Origin: Sinomonas cyclohexanicum
GTDB lineage: Bacteria; Actinomycetota; Actinomycetes; Actinomycetales; Micrococcaceae
Direction of reading: 5' to 3'
Assembly (NCBI RefSeq): GCF_020886775.1
Contig: NZ_AP024525.1
Coordinates: forward strand, 496,001 to 560,000
DNA: 64,000 nt
Part shown: piece after piece, positions 9,904 through 17,719 of the stretch
How positions within the stretch are numbered: the first letter of the stretch is position 1
Layout of the letters: the number at the start of each line of letters is the position of its first letter
The notes under the pieces: generated by a model
The model's database searches: none
Seen by the model: the letters and a program-made list of their open reading frames with translations, nothing else
Told to the model about the DNA's origin: nothing
Made by a program: the position numbers and the translations under genes

Positions 9904-9944
9904 CCGCCGTGCGGGAGTATCCGCTGTGCCTGCGGGGGCGCCGG

Positions 9945-12071
9945 CTACGTCCTGGCGCGCCCGCGCCGGGCGACGGCGTCGATCGTCACCGCCGCGACGA
10001 GGACGAGCGCGGTGACCACGTACTTGGCCGGCGCGCTGTAGCCCTGCAGGCCCATGCCGTTGTCGATCGCCGCGATGACCAGCCCGCCGAGGACGCCGTG
10101 CAGGACCTTGCCGCGGCCACCGAACAGGCTCGTGCCGCCGATGACCGCCGCGGCCACGGCGTAGAGGACGAGCGTGCCGCCGTCGTACGAGGTCGAGACC
10201 GAGCGGAGCCGGGACGCGTAGACGATTCCGCCGATGCCGGCGGTGAACGAGGCGAGGATGAACGCCAGGGTGCGGATGCGCGCGAGGTTCACGCCGCCGC
10301 GTCGGGCCGCCTCGGCGTTGCCGCCGATCGCGTAGACGTACCGGCCGAACCGGGTGCGTCCGAGCAGGAACGTCCAGGCGGCGAGGACCCCGAGCACCAC
10401 GAGCAGCACCCACGGAACGCCCGTGATCGGGATCAGGACACCACGGTCGGTGTTGCAGAGCAGGACGATCGCGACCCCCGCGGCAAGCACCCCTCCGATC
10501 TTCAGCGCGCTCACGCTGGCCGGCGGCGCCACGAGCCCGCTCTTCCGCCGGCGGCCGTCGCGCAGCCACGTCCACGCGCTGAACACCCCGGCGATCACGA
10601 GCATGACGACCCAGCTCACAATCGGACTGAGGTTCCCGCTCGCGACGTTGTTGATGACGGTGTCGTTGATGGGCACCACTCCGCCGCTGCCGAGGATGAT
10701 GAGCATCACGCCGAGCCAGCCGAGCTGCCCGCCGAGTGTCACGACGAAGGAGGGCAGCTTGAGGCGCGTGATGATCGTCCCGTGCAGCAGGCCGATCCCC
10801 GCACAGGCGGCCAGTCCCACCGGGATGGCCGCCCACCAGGGCCAGCCGGCCGACTCCTGGACGAGTTCGGCCATGATGACGCCGCCCACGCCGCCGACGT
10901 ACCCGATGGACAGGTCGATCTCGCCGAGCAGCAGCACGAACACCTGCCCCATGGCCAGAAGCATGAACACCGACCCCTGGATCAGCAGGTTCACCATGTT
11001 GCCGGGGGTCAGGAAGTTCTTGTTCAGCGACTGGAACAGGATCGAGATCACGAGCAGGCCCGCGAGCACCGGGAGCACTCCGCTCTCGCCGCCCCTGATC
11101 CGCGCGAACGCTGCACGGAAGTACTCGGGCAGCGATGAGGCGGTGATGGCGGGGTTGACGGCGAGGGCGGCCTTCCGCTTGGCGACCGCGGTCGTCGGCT
11201 CGTCCTTGAGGGCGGCCGCCGGGTGGATCCCTCCGGCGGGAAGACCAGAGTGCTGCGCCTCGGCTGACCTCGCGCGTGCCGGGCTCGGCCGTTCGGAGAC
11301 GCCGGCCGTCATCAGGTCGACGACGATCTGCCGGTCCAGCTCCCCGACGGGCCGGACGTCCACGAGCCGGCCGAGCCGGAGCACGGCGATGCGGTCCGCG
11401 ACGTAGAAGACATCGTTCATGTTGTGGGAGATGACGATGACGGCCACGCCGCGGTCCGCGAGCTCGCGGATCAGGTTGAGGACCACCTCGGTCTGGGCGA
11501 CGCCCAGGGCCGCGGTCGGCTCGTCCATGATGACGAGTTTCGAGTTCCACAGCACCGACTTCGCGATCGACACCGACTGGCGCTGCCCGCCCGAGAGGGA
11601 GGCGACCGGCTGGCGGATCGAGCGCACCGTGGTCACGGCGAGCCCCGTGAGCGTCTCCCGGGCGGTGATCTCCATGCTCTCCTCATCGAGGATGAGGTGG
11701 CGCCGGCGCTCGCGCCCGAGGAACATGTTCTGCACGATGTCGAGGTTGTCGCACAGGGCCAGGTCCTGGTAGACCGTCTCGATGCCGAGCGCGGCGGCCT
11801 CGTGCGGCGAGTTCAGCCGCACGGGCCTGCCCTCCCAGAACAGTTGGCCGTCGTCAGGAGTGTGGATCCCGGCGATGCACTTGATCAGGACCGACTTGCC
11901 CGCGCCGTTGTCGCCGGCCAGCGCGGTCACCTTTCCGGCGGGAACATCGAGCGTGACGTCAACCAGGGCCTGCACCGGGCCGAAGTTCTTGTCGATGCCC
12001 ACGAGGCGGAGCAGCGGCTCGCCGTCGAGCCGGGCCGGGGCTTCCGGCTGCGACGGCGAATCAAGTGCCAC
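9945..12071 (-). CDS. Sugar ABC transporter, ATPase and permease fused in one protein
   Basis: The 708-residue product joins two normally separate subunits of a CUT2 (ribose/xylose-type) importer. Residues 20-255 are one nucleotide-binding domain with Walker A GDNGAGKS (53-60), signature LSGGQRQS and Walker B IMDEPTAAL. Residues 256-330 are a Pro/Ala-rich linker. Residues 333-708 are a permease with about ten hydrophobic segments, containing GEIDLSIGYVGG and the EAA-like GGNAEAARRGGV loop. No stop or ribosome binding site separates the halves. The gene lies nine bases after the binding-protein gene and is convergent with the xylose operon, so xylose is the likely substrate. A lost stop codon by sequencing error is possible but less likely, as the frame is intact throughout. 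Confidence 0.9.
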   Translation of the reverse strand: MALDSPSQPEAPARLDGEPLLRLVGIDKNFGPVQALVDVTLDVPAGKVTALAGDNGAGKSVLIKCIAGIHTPDDGQLFWEGRPVRLNSPHEAAALGIETVYQDLALCDNLDIVQNMFLGRERRRHLILDEESMEITARETLTGLAVTTVRSIRQPVASLSGGQRQSVSIAKSVLWNSKLVIMDEPTAALGVAQTEVVLNLIRELADRGVAVIVISHNMNDVFYVADRIAVLRLGRLVDVRPVGELDRQIVVDLMTAGVSERPSPARARSAEAQHSGLPAGGIHPAAALKDEPTTAVAKRKAALAVNPAITASSLPEYFRAAFARIRGGESGVLPVLAGLLVISILFQSLNKNFLTPGNMVNLLIQGSVFMLLAMGQVFVLLLGEIDLSIGYVGGVGGVIMAELVQESAGWPWWAAIPVGLAACAGIGLLHGTIITRLKLPSFVVTLGGQLGWLGVMLIILGSGGVVPINDTVINNVASGNLSPIVSWVVMLVIAGVFSAWTWLRDGRRRKSGLVAPPASVSALKIGGVLAAGVAIVLLCNTDRGVLIPITGVPWVLLVVLGVLAAWTFLLGRTRFGRYVYAIGGNAEAARRGGVNLARIRTLAFILASFTAGIGGIVYASRLRSVSTSYDGGTLVLYAVAAAVIGGTSLFGGRGKVLHGVLGGLVIAAIDNGMGLQGYSAPAKYVVTALVLVAAVTIDAVARRGRART

Positions 12072-12080
12072 TGGCGTTCC

Positions 12081-13292
12081 CTACTTGATGCCAGCGGCGC
12101 TGCAGGCGTCCTTGAGCTGCGAGATGCACAGCGCGGACGTCTGCACGGCGCCGTCCTTGACGACCGTGTCGGCCATGTTCTTCGTCGTCACCCACAGCGG
12201 GGTCAGCAGCACTGAGGCGACATCGGCCTTCGCCGTGTCATCCGTCGTCTTGCCGTTCACGAGCGAGGAAGGAACGGCCGTGCCCGCCCGGAGGTAGAGC
12301 GCGGCCGCTGCGGCTGCCTGGGCTTCAAAGTAGATCGGCTTGTACACCGTTCCGCACTGGTAGCCCTTCAGGATGTTCTGCAGGCCGGACAGGGACGCAT
12401 CCTGCCCCGTGGTGGGGAAGGTCTGGGCGGGGATGTTCTTGCTCTGCAGGTAGGCGATCACCGCGTTCGCGTTGTCGTCGTTGGGCGTGACCACCGCGTT
12501 GATGTTCGGGTGCGCCGTGTACTGCTGGGCGAAGGTCGTCTGCGCCACAGACGGCGTCCACGTGCCGGCGGGCTCGCCGACGTTGACGTACTCGCCGCTG
12601 TCGAAGTGCGGCTTGAGCACCCCGTTGTAGCCCTCCGCGAACAGCTTCGCGTTGTTGTCGGTCGGGTCGCCGTCCATGATCAGGATGTTGGGCTTGGCGA
12701 CCTTCCAATCGGCGATGCAGCTGACCTCGCCCTGGCCGATGAGCTGTCCGACCTTGACGTTGTCGAAGCTCACGTAGATGCGGTCCTTCGACCCGCCCTT
12801 GACGAGCCGGTCATAGTCGATCACCTTGACGCCGCGTGCCGCGGCGGCGGCCTCGATCGCCGCGCCCGAGCCGGAGTCGAGCGCATCGACCAGCAGCACC
12901 GACGCGCCTGCAGTGATGTCGGCTTCCGCCTGCGTCTGCATCGTGCTGGCGCTGCCCTGCGCGTTGTCGATCTTGAACTGCGTGGAGTCAAGCCCGGCCG
13001 CCTGGAACGCCTTGGTCAGGTAGGGGGCGTCGAACGTCACGTACCGAGCGGAGGTCGTCGTGTCGGGAAGCAGGACGCCGACCATGCCCTTGCCCTGCGA
13101 GGCGAGCGAGGTCAGCTGTTTCATCGCCGAGAAGTCGGCCGTGAACGATGTCGCCGAGATCTGTGGAACGGTTCCGCCGGATCCCGTGGAGGTCGAGGTG
13201 GACGACGGGCTGGAAGTGCTGCAACCGGCGAGTGCCGCGACGGTGAGGGTGGCAACGACGGCCGCCTCGACGCTTCGTGCTGAAACCTTCAT
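12081..13292 (-). CDS. xylF: Xylose-type ABC transporter substrate-binding lipoprotein
   Basis: This 403-residue lipoprotein has a signal peptide ending in the lipobox LAGC (Cys 24), a Ser/Thr-rich linker and a periplasmic-binding type 1 domain: MVGVLLPDTTTSARYV, DALDSGSGAAIEAAAARGVKVIDYDR, TPNDDNANAVIAYLQ and FPTTGQDASLSGLQNIL. It resembles XylF proteins that capture D-xylose outside the membrane. The start at MKVSARS is preferred, with AAAGAAG about 12 bases upstream; an ATG four codons earlier sits directly on that motif. It is the first gene before the fused ATPase-permease. Confidence 0.88.
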   Translation of the reverse strand: MKVSARSVEAAVVATLTVAALAGCSTSSPSSTSTSTGSGGTVPQISATSFTADFSAMKQLTSLASQGKGMVGVLLPDTTTSARYVTFDAPYLTKAFQAAGLDSTQFKIDNAQGSASTMQTQAEADITAGASVLLVDALDSGSGAAIEAAAAARGVKVIDYDRLVKGGSKDRIYVSFDNVKVGQLIGQGEVSCIADWKVAKPNILIMDGDPTDNNAKLFAEGYNGVLKPHFDSGEYVNVGEPAGTWTPSVAQTTFAQQYTAHPNINAVVTPNDDNANAVIAYLQSKNIPAQTFPTTGQDASLSGLQNILKGYQCGTVYKPIYFEAQAAAAAALYLRAGTAVPSSLVNGKTTDDTAKADVASVLLTPLWVTTKNMADTVVKDGAVQTSALCISQLKDACSAAGIK

Positions 13293-13320
13293 GTGTTTCA
13301 ACATCTTCTTTCATATTGTT

Positions 13321-13369
13321 GGTCGCTGTTGAGGCGACCTGGCACGGTCGAGCCGAAGCGGTTGCAACC
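13321..13369 (-). promoter_or_regulatory. Leader palindromes upstream of xylF
   Basis: The 238 bases between xylF and the MarR gene hold no gene. Two symmetric elements lie in the xylF leader: GGTCGC and GCGACC at 13321-13339 with a seven-base loop, and the perfect palindrome GGTTGCAACC at 13360-13369, which looks like a LacI-type half-operator pair. I see no XylR-like site here. Confidence 0.35.
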
Positions 13370-13536
13370 AAGCTCAGGTCGATGCCGGAGACCACGGCAT
13401 GTCACCGGCGATCGTCAGATCCGCCCCATCAGAGATCGCCGGATCGTTTCTGGTGTACTACTTTGTAGACTCCGCGTCGAGCATCCGCTAGGGACTTCTG
13501 TCCCCGCTTCTCGCAGACTTGGAGGGTCTGTGCGGC

Positions 13537-13998
13537 TCAGCCCCAGAGCGCCTTGCGCAGGAGCGTGCGGAGGGCCGTGGCCTCGCCCGGGGTGAGCGCG
13601 TCCAGCAGGCGCGCCTCGCACGCCTTGACCGCGGCCTCGGCCTCGGCGTGCATGCGCTCGCCGGCGGGCGTCGCGAGGACGATCTTCTGCCGCCGGTCCG
13701 TGCGCCCCTGTTCGCGGACCACGAGCCCGCGCCCCTCGAGCTCGTCCACGAGGGCCACGATCTGGCTCGGGTCGAGGCTGAGGAAGTCGGCGAGTTCGCG
13801 CTGGGTGGGCTCGAGTCCGCTGCAGGCGAGCCGCAGCACGGAGTAGGAGCGTTCGCGGAGGTCGAATGCCGCGAGCGAGCGGTTGTTGAGCGATGCCCCG
13901 GCCGCGTGCACCTTCGCGAGGAGGAGCCCGACGTCGTCCGCGATCGCAGCGGCCGCCAGCCGTGGCGCCCCCGTCTCCACGTCGTTCTGCACGCTCAC
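13537..13998 (-). CDS. MarR-family regulator of the adjacent catabolic operon
   Basis: This 153-residue protein has the MarR winged helix: YSVLRLACSGLEPTQRELADFL, the recognition helix SLDPSQIVALVDELEGRGLV and the wing REQGRTDRRQKIVLATPAG. The start is GTG 13998 with GGAGG eight bases upstream; a TTG five codons earlier lies on that site. It is divergent from the SDR-to-CoA-ligase operon, with GTTGA-N5-TCAAC between them. Regulators of hydroxycinnamate catabolism such as CouR are MarR proteins that respond to the aryl-CoA intermediate. A similar role is inferred from the neighbours, not from the protein itself. Confidence 0.85.
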   Translation of the reverse strand: MSVQNDVETGAPRLAAAAIADDVGLLLAKVHAAGASLNNRSLAAFDLRERSYSVLRLACSGLEPTQRELADFLSLDPSQIVALVDELEGRGLVVREQGRTDRRQKIVLATPAGERMHAEAEAAVKACEARLLDALTPGEATALRTLLRKALWG

Positions 13999-14031
13999 GT
14001 GCCCCGCCTCCAACCATGCTCAGAATCAATC

Positions 14032-14106
14032 GTTGACATTTTCAACTATCCACGATTTCATGGACTGTGACAAGGGTCTCACGGACGAGGCCGAAGGACA
14101 TTGTCC
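14032..14106. promoter_or_regulatory. Divergent operator region of the MarR gene and the operon
   Basis: GTTGA-CATTT-TCAAC at 14032-14046 is an inverted repeat that overlaps a TTGACA hexamer (14033-14038). A second inverted repeat, GGACA-T-TGTCC, is at 14096-14106, just before the SDR ribosome binding site. The first is the better MarR operator candidate. Confidence 0.5.
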
Positions 14107-14133
14107 ACAGTGACACAGTCAGAGGAGGCAGGC

Positions 14134-15078
14134 ATGAGCCTGGCAGGCAAGGTAGCGATCGTCACCGGCAGCGGGCAGGGCCTCGGCCTTGCCTACGCAC
14201 GCGAGCTCGCCCGACAGGGTGCCGCCGTCGTGGTCAACGATGTGAACGAGGAGACCGCGGCGGCCGCCGTGGCACAGATCGAGGCCGACGGCGGGAAGGC
14301 GACGGCCGTCGTCGTGCCTGTGGGCACCACCGAGGCCGCGAAGGCCCTCGTGGACGGCGCCGTGCAGGCGTTCGGCAGGCTCGACATCCTGGTGACCAAC
14401 GCCGGGATCCTGCGGGACAAGAGCCTCCTGAAGATGACCGACGAGGACTTCGACCTCGTCATCAACGTCCACCTCAAGGGCACGTTCACGTGCGTCCGCG
14501 AGGCGTTCGCCTACTTCAAGGCCAACAACGTCCAGGGCCGCATCGTCACGATCGGCTCCCCGACGGGCCAGCGCGGCAACTTCGGCCAGACCAACTACGC
14601 CGCCGCCAAGGCCGGGATCGTGGGCATGGTGCGCACGTGGGCCCTGGAGATGAAGAAGGCCGGCGTGACCGTCAACGCCGTCATCCCGGTCGCTGCGACC
14701 GCCATGACCAAGACCGTGCCGTACTTCGCCAAGGCCGTCGAGGCGGACGAGAACGGCGAGGCGATGCCGGCGTTCTTCCGCCACGACCTCGGCTTCGGGA
14801 CGGCCGACGACGTCGCGGGACTGGTCGCGTACCTCGCCTCGGACGAGGCGGCGGGCATCACCGGCCAGGCGATCGGCGCCGGCGGCGACCGCCTCCAGGT
14901 CTGGACCCACCCGGAAGCCGCGACGACGGACTACCGCGAGGGCGGCTGGACGTACGAGGCCCTCCAGGCCCAGGGCGGCGAGCTCATCGGCGGCCACCTG
15001 CAGAGCGTCGGCGAGGAGTTCCTCCCGCTGCCCGCCGATCTTCAGCCGCAGGCGGCGGGCGCGAAGGCCGGTGCCTGA
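14134..15078 (+). CDS. Short-chain dehydrogenase/reductase (3-hydroxyacyl-CoA dehydrogenase type)
   Basis: This 314-residue SDR has the NAD(P) motif TGSGQGLGLAYA near residue 12, NAG in VTNAGILRDKSL, the catalytic serine at SPTGQRG and Tyr-Lys in NYAAAKAGIVG. Its length and C-terminal extension resemble the SDR domain of MaoC/SDR-type beta-oxidation proteins. The ATG follows GAGGAGGCAGGC. It is the first gene of a five-gene operon and would oxidise the 3-hydroxyacyl-CoA made by the downstream hydratase. In Rhodococcus jostii the couNOM genes contain the same class of enzyme for p-hydroxycinnamates; the comparison is from memory. Confidence 0.85.
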   Translation: MSLAGKVAIVTGSGQGLGLAYARELARQGAAVVVNDVNEETAAAAVAQIEADGGKATAVVVPVGTTEAAKALVDGAVQAFGRLDILVTNAGILRDKSLLKMTDEDFDLVINVHLKGTFTCVREAFAYFKANNVQGRIVTIGSPTGQRGNFGQTNYAAAKAGIVGMVRTWALEMKKAGVTVNAVIPVAATAMTKTVPYFAKAVEADENGEAMPAFFRHDLGFGTADDVAGLVAYLASDEAAGITGQAIGAGGDRLQVWTHPEAATTDYREGGWTYEALQAQGGELIGGHLQSVGEEFLPLPADLQPQAAGAKAGA

Positions 15079-15079
15079 C

Positions 15080-15967
15080 ATGGCCCGCTACGAACTCGGC
15101 ATCGACGTCGGCAAGGTCGACGCGATCGACATGCACGTGCACATTGAGATCGACGGACACGGGCACTGCTCCCTTCCCGACGACCTCAACGAGGCCTCCT
15201 CGAAGTACTTCAAGGCCGAGGACCGGCACCCGACGCTCGAGAAGATCGCGGACACCTACCGCGGGCTGAACATGGCGGCCGTCGTCTTCACCGTCGATGC
15301 CCGCACGGCCCTCAAGCACGAGCCAAACTCGATCGAGGACCTCATCGCAGGCGCGGCCGAGCACAACGACGTGCTCATTCCGTTCGGCTCCGTGGACCCG
15401 CGCACCGGCGAGGACGCGATCGCCCGCGCGAAGCACCAGGCCCTCGAGCTCGGCGCGCGCGGCTTCAAGTTCCACCCGTCCCTGCAGGGCTTCGACCCCT
15501 CGAGCGAGGAGTTCTACCCCCTGTGGGAGGCCCTTCAGGAGCTCGGCCTCCCGGCGATCTTCCACACCGGCCAGAACGGCATGGGCGCGGGGCTGCCCGG
15601 AGGGCACGGCATCAAGCTGCGCTACTCCAACCCGCTCCTGCTCGACGACGTCGCCGCGGACTTCCCGGGCCTGACCGTCATCATGGCCCACCCGTCCGTG
15701 CCGTGGCAGGACGAGGCGAACTCGATCGCGACGCACAAGTCGAACGTGTTCATCGACCTCTCGGGCTGGTCGCCGAAGTACTTCCCGGAGTCCCTCGTGA
15801 AGGCCTCGAACTCTGTCCTGCAGGACAAGGTCCTGTTCGGCACCGACTTCCCGCTCATCACCCCGGCCAAGTGGCTCGGCGCATTCGCGGACCTGCCGCT
15901 CAAGGACGAGGTGCGTCCCAAGATCCTCAAGGACAACGCGGTCAAGCTCCTCGGACTGGGGGATTGA
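15080..15967 (+). CDS. Amidohydrolase-2 family hydrolase, CouO-like
   Basis: This 295-residue metal-dependent hydrolase has the HxH pair in IDMHVHIE (His19, His21), the FKFHPSLQGF lysine segment, IFHTGQNG, IMAHPS and the acid in LFGTDFPL (Asp256). R. jostii CouO, needed for deacetylating cleavage of 4-hydroxyphenyl-beta-ketopropionyl intermediates, is the same class and depends on an Asp near 257. That makes a retro-Claisen hydrolysis plausible here. The ATG lies one base after the SDR stop and has only a weak ribosome binding site, so it is probably translationally coupled. An o-hydroxybenzoate decarboxylase is the main alternative, as that group shares the fold. Confidence 0.72.
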   Translation: MARYELGIDVGKVDAIDMHVHIEIDGHGHCSLPDDLNEASSKYFKAEDRHPTLEKIADTYRGLNMAAVVFTVDARTALKHEPNSIEDLIAGAAEHNDVLIPFGSVDPRTGEDAIARAKHQALELGARGFKFHPSLQGFDPSSEEFYPLWEALQELGLPAIFHTGQNGMGAGLPGGHGIKLRYSNPLLLDDVAADFPGLTVIMAHPSVPWQDEANSIATHKSNVFIDLSGWSPKYFPESLVKASNSVLQDKVLFGTDFPLITPAKWLGAFADLPLKDEVRPKILKDNAVKLLGLGD

Positions 15968-15968
15968 G

Positions 15969-17192
15969 ATGGGTGTGGATACTGTGACCGAGCCGCGCCT
16001 CTACGACGTTGCCGACTGGTACGACGCCGAGTCCCTCCTCACGCCGGACGAGCGCCGGGTCCTCGGACGGCTCCGCGACTTCCTCGAGACGGCCGTGAAG
16101 CCGCTCGTGGGCGACTACTGGGAGCGGGGCGAGTTCCCGTACGAGATCGCCCAGCCGCTCATCGACCTGGACATCATGGAACCGGCCGAGCTCACCGGCG
16201 CGGCCGGAGGGAGAGGCACGCGCCCGGCGCGCGGCATCTACCAGGGCTTCCGGATCTTCGAGCTCGCCCGGACCGACGCCTCGATCGCCACGTTCTATAC
16301 GGCCCAGGCCGGCCTGTTCCGCACGGCGATCCGCGTCGGGGCGTCCGAGGAGCAGAAGCGCGAGTGGATGCCCAAGGTCATCGACTTCACGCTCAAGGGC
16401 GTCTTCTCCCTCACGGAGCCCGAGCACGGCTCGGACATCGCGGGCGGCCTCGCGGCGACCGCCCGGCGCGAGCCGGGCACCGACACCTGGATCCTCGACG
16501 GCGAGAAGCGATGGATCGGCGGCGCGTTCACCGCGGACGTCCTGGCCGTGTTCGCCCGCGATGTCGCGGACGGCCAGGTCAAGGCGTTCCTCGTCCCGCG
16601 CGAGGCCCCCGGCGTCACGCTGGAGAAGATCCACCGCAAGACGGCCCTGCGCATGATGCAGAACGCGCACATCACGCTCGACGGCGTGCGGGTCACCGAG
16701 GCCGACAGGCTCCACAACGTCAACTCGTTCAAGGACGTCGCCGCGATGCTGCGGGCCATGCGCTCGGACGTCGCCTGGATCGCCACCGGCATCCAGGCCG
16801 GCGCCTTCGAGGCCGCCCTGCGCTACGTCAGGGAGCGCGAACAGTTCGGACGGCAGCTCGGCTCGTTCCAGCTCGTCCAGGAGAAGCTCGCCCGGATGCT
16901 CGGCAACCTCACCTCGAGCCTCTCGCTCGTCGTGCGCCTCACCGAGCAGCAGGAGGCGGGCGTCTACCGGGACCAGGACTCGGCGCTGGCGAAGATGCAG
17001 ACCTCCCTGCTCATGCGCGAGACCGTGGCCCTCGCCCGCGAGGTGGTCGGCGGCAACGGCATCACCTTGGACACGGACGTGGCCCGCTTCCACGCCGACG
17101 CCGAGGCCGTCTACTCCTACGAGGGCACCCACGAGATCAACGCCCTCATCATCGGCCGCGCCCTCACCGGCCACAGCGCCTTCACCAAGTAG
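15969..17192 (+). CDS. Acyl-CoA dehydrogenase
   Basis: This 407-residue flavoprotein has all acyl-CoA dehydrogenase parts: FSLTEPEHGSDIAG for FAD and substrate, the GEKRWIGGAFTAD loop, MRSDVAWIATGIQAGAFEAALRY with REQFGRQLGSFQ, and the C-terminal YEGTHEINALIIGRALTG with the catalytic-type base Glu385. It would introduce the alpha,beta double bond into an acyl-CoA. The ATG begins one base after the amidohydrolase stop. Its presence suggests the pathway can accept a saturated side chain, such as a phenylpropionate, in addition to cinnamates. Confidence 0.88.
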   Translation: MGVDTVTEPRLYDVADWYDAESLLTPDERRVLGRLRDFLETAVKPLVGDYWERGEFPYEIAQPLIDLDIMEPAELTGAAGGRGTRPARGIYQGFRIFELARTDASIATFYTAQAGLFRTAIRVGASEEQKREWMPKVIDFTLKGVFSLTEPEHGSDIAGGLAATARREPGTDTWILDGEKRWIGGAFTADVLAVFARDVADGQVKAFLVPREAPGVTLEKIHRKTALRMMQNAHITLDGVRVTEADRLHNVNSFKDVAAMLRAMRSDVAWIATGIQAGAFEAALRYVREREQFGRQLGSFQLVQEKLARMLGNLTSSLSLVVRLTEQQEAGVYRDQDSALAKMQTSLLMRETVALAREVVGGNGITLDTDVARFHADAEAVYSYEGTHEINALIIGRALTGHSAFTK

Positions 17193-17221
17193 AGACACCG
17201 CAGAGACCATAGGGAGAAACC

Positions 17222-17683
17222 ATGACCACCCCGCGAATGATCGTCGACTTCGACAAGCTCCTCACCATGGCCGGCGCCGACCTCGGCACCACGGACTGGA
17301 TGGAGATCACCCAGGACCGCGTCAACCTGTTCGCCGACGCCACCGACGACCACCAGTGGATCCACACCGACCCCGAGCGCGCCAAGGACGGCCCGTTCGG
17401 CGCCCCGATCGCCCACGGCTTCCTCACGCTCTCCCTCGTCATCCCGTTCTGGGGCGAGCTGTTCGACGTCGAGGGCGTCACTGCCAAGGTCAACTACGGC
17501 CTCGACAAGGTCCGCTTCACCTCGCCGGTCAAGGTCGGCTCCAAGGTGCGGATGGCGGCCCAGATCGCCGAGGTGTCCGAGGTCAAGGGCGGCGCCCAGA
17601 TCAAGGTCAGCGCGACCATCGAGATCGAGGGGCAGGAGCGCCCGGCGGTCGTCGCCGAGTTCCTCGCGCGCTTCTACAAGTAA
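17222..17683 (+). CDS. MaoC-family enoyl-CoA hydratase
   Basis: This 153-residue single hot-dog protein carries the hydratase-2 motif DDHQWIHTDPERA (catalytic Asp/His) followed by GAPIAHGFLTLSL. It would add water to the enoyl-CoA produced by the dehydrogenase or by CoA activation of a cinnamate, giving the substrate for the SDR. AGGGAGAAACC precedes the ATG. Gene order dehydrogenase, hydratase, ligase supports a dedicated beta-oxidation-like route. Confidence 0.88.
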   Translation: MTTPRMIVDFDKLLTMAGADLGTTDWMEITQDRVNLFADATDDHQWIHTDPERAKDGPFGAPIAHGFLTLSLVIPFWGELFDVEGVTAKVNYGLDKVRFTSPVKVGSKVRMAAQIAEVSEVKGGAQIKVSATIEIEGQERPAVVAEFLARFYK

Positions 17684-17719
17684 GCCGAGCCGAGTACCCA
17701 GCCGAGTAGGGAGGAACCC

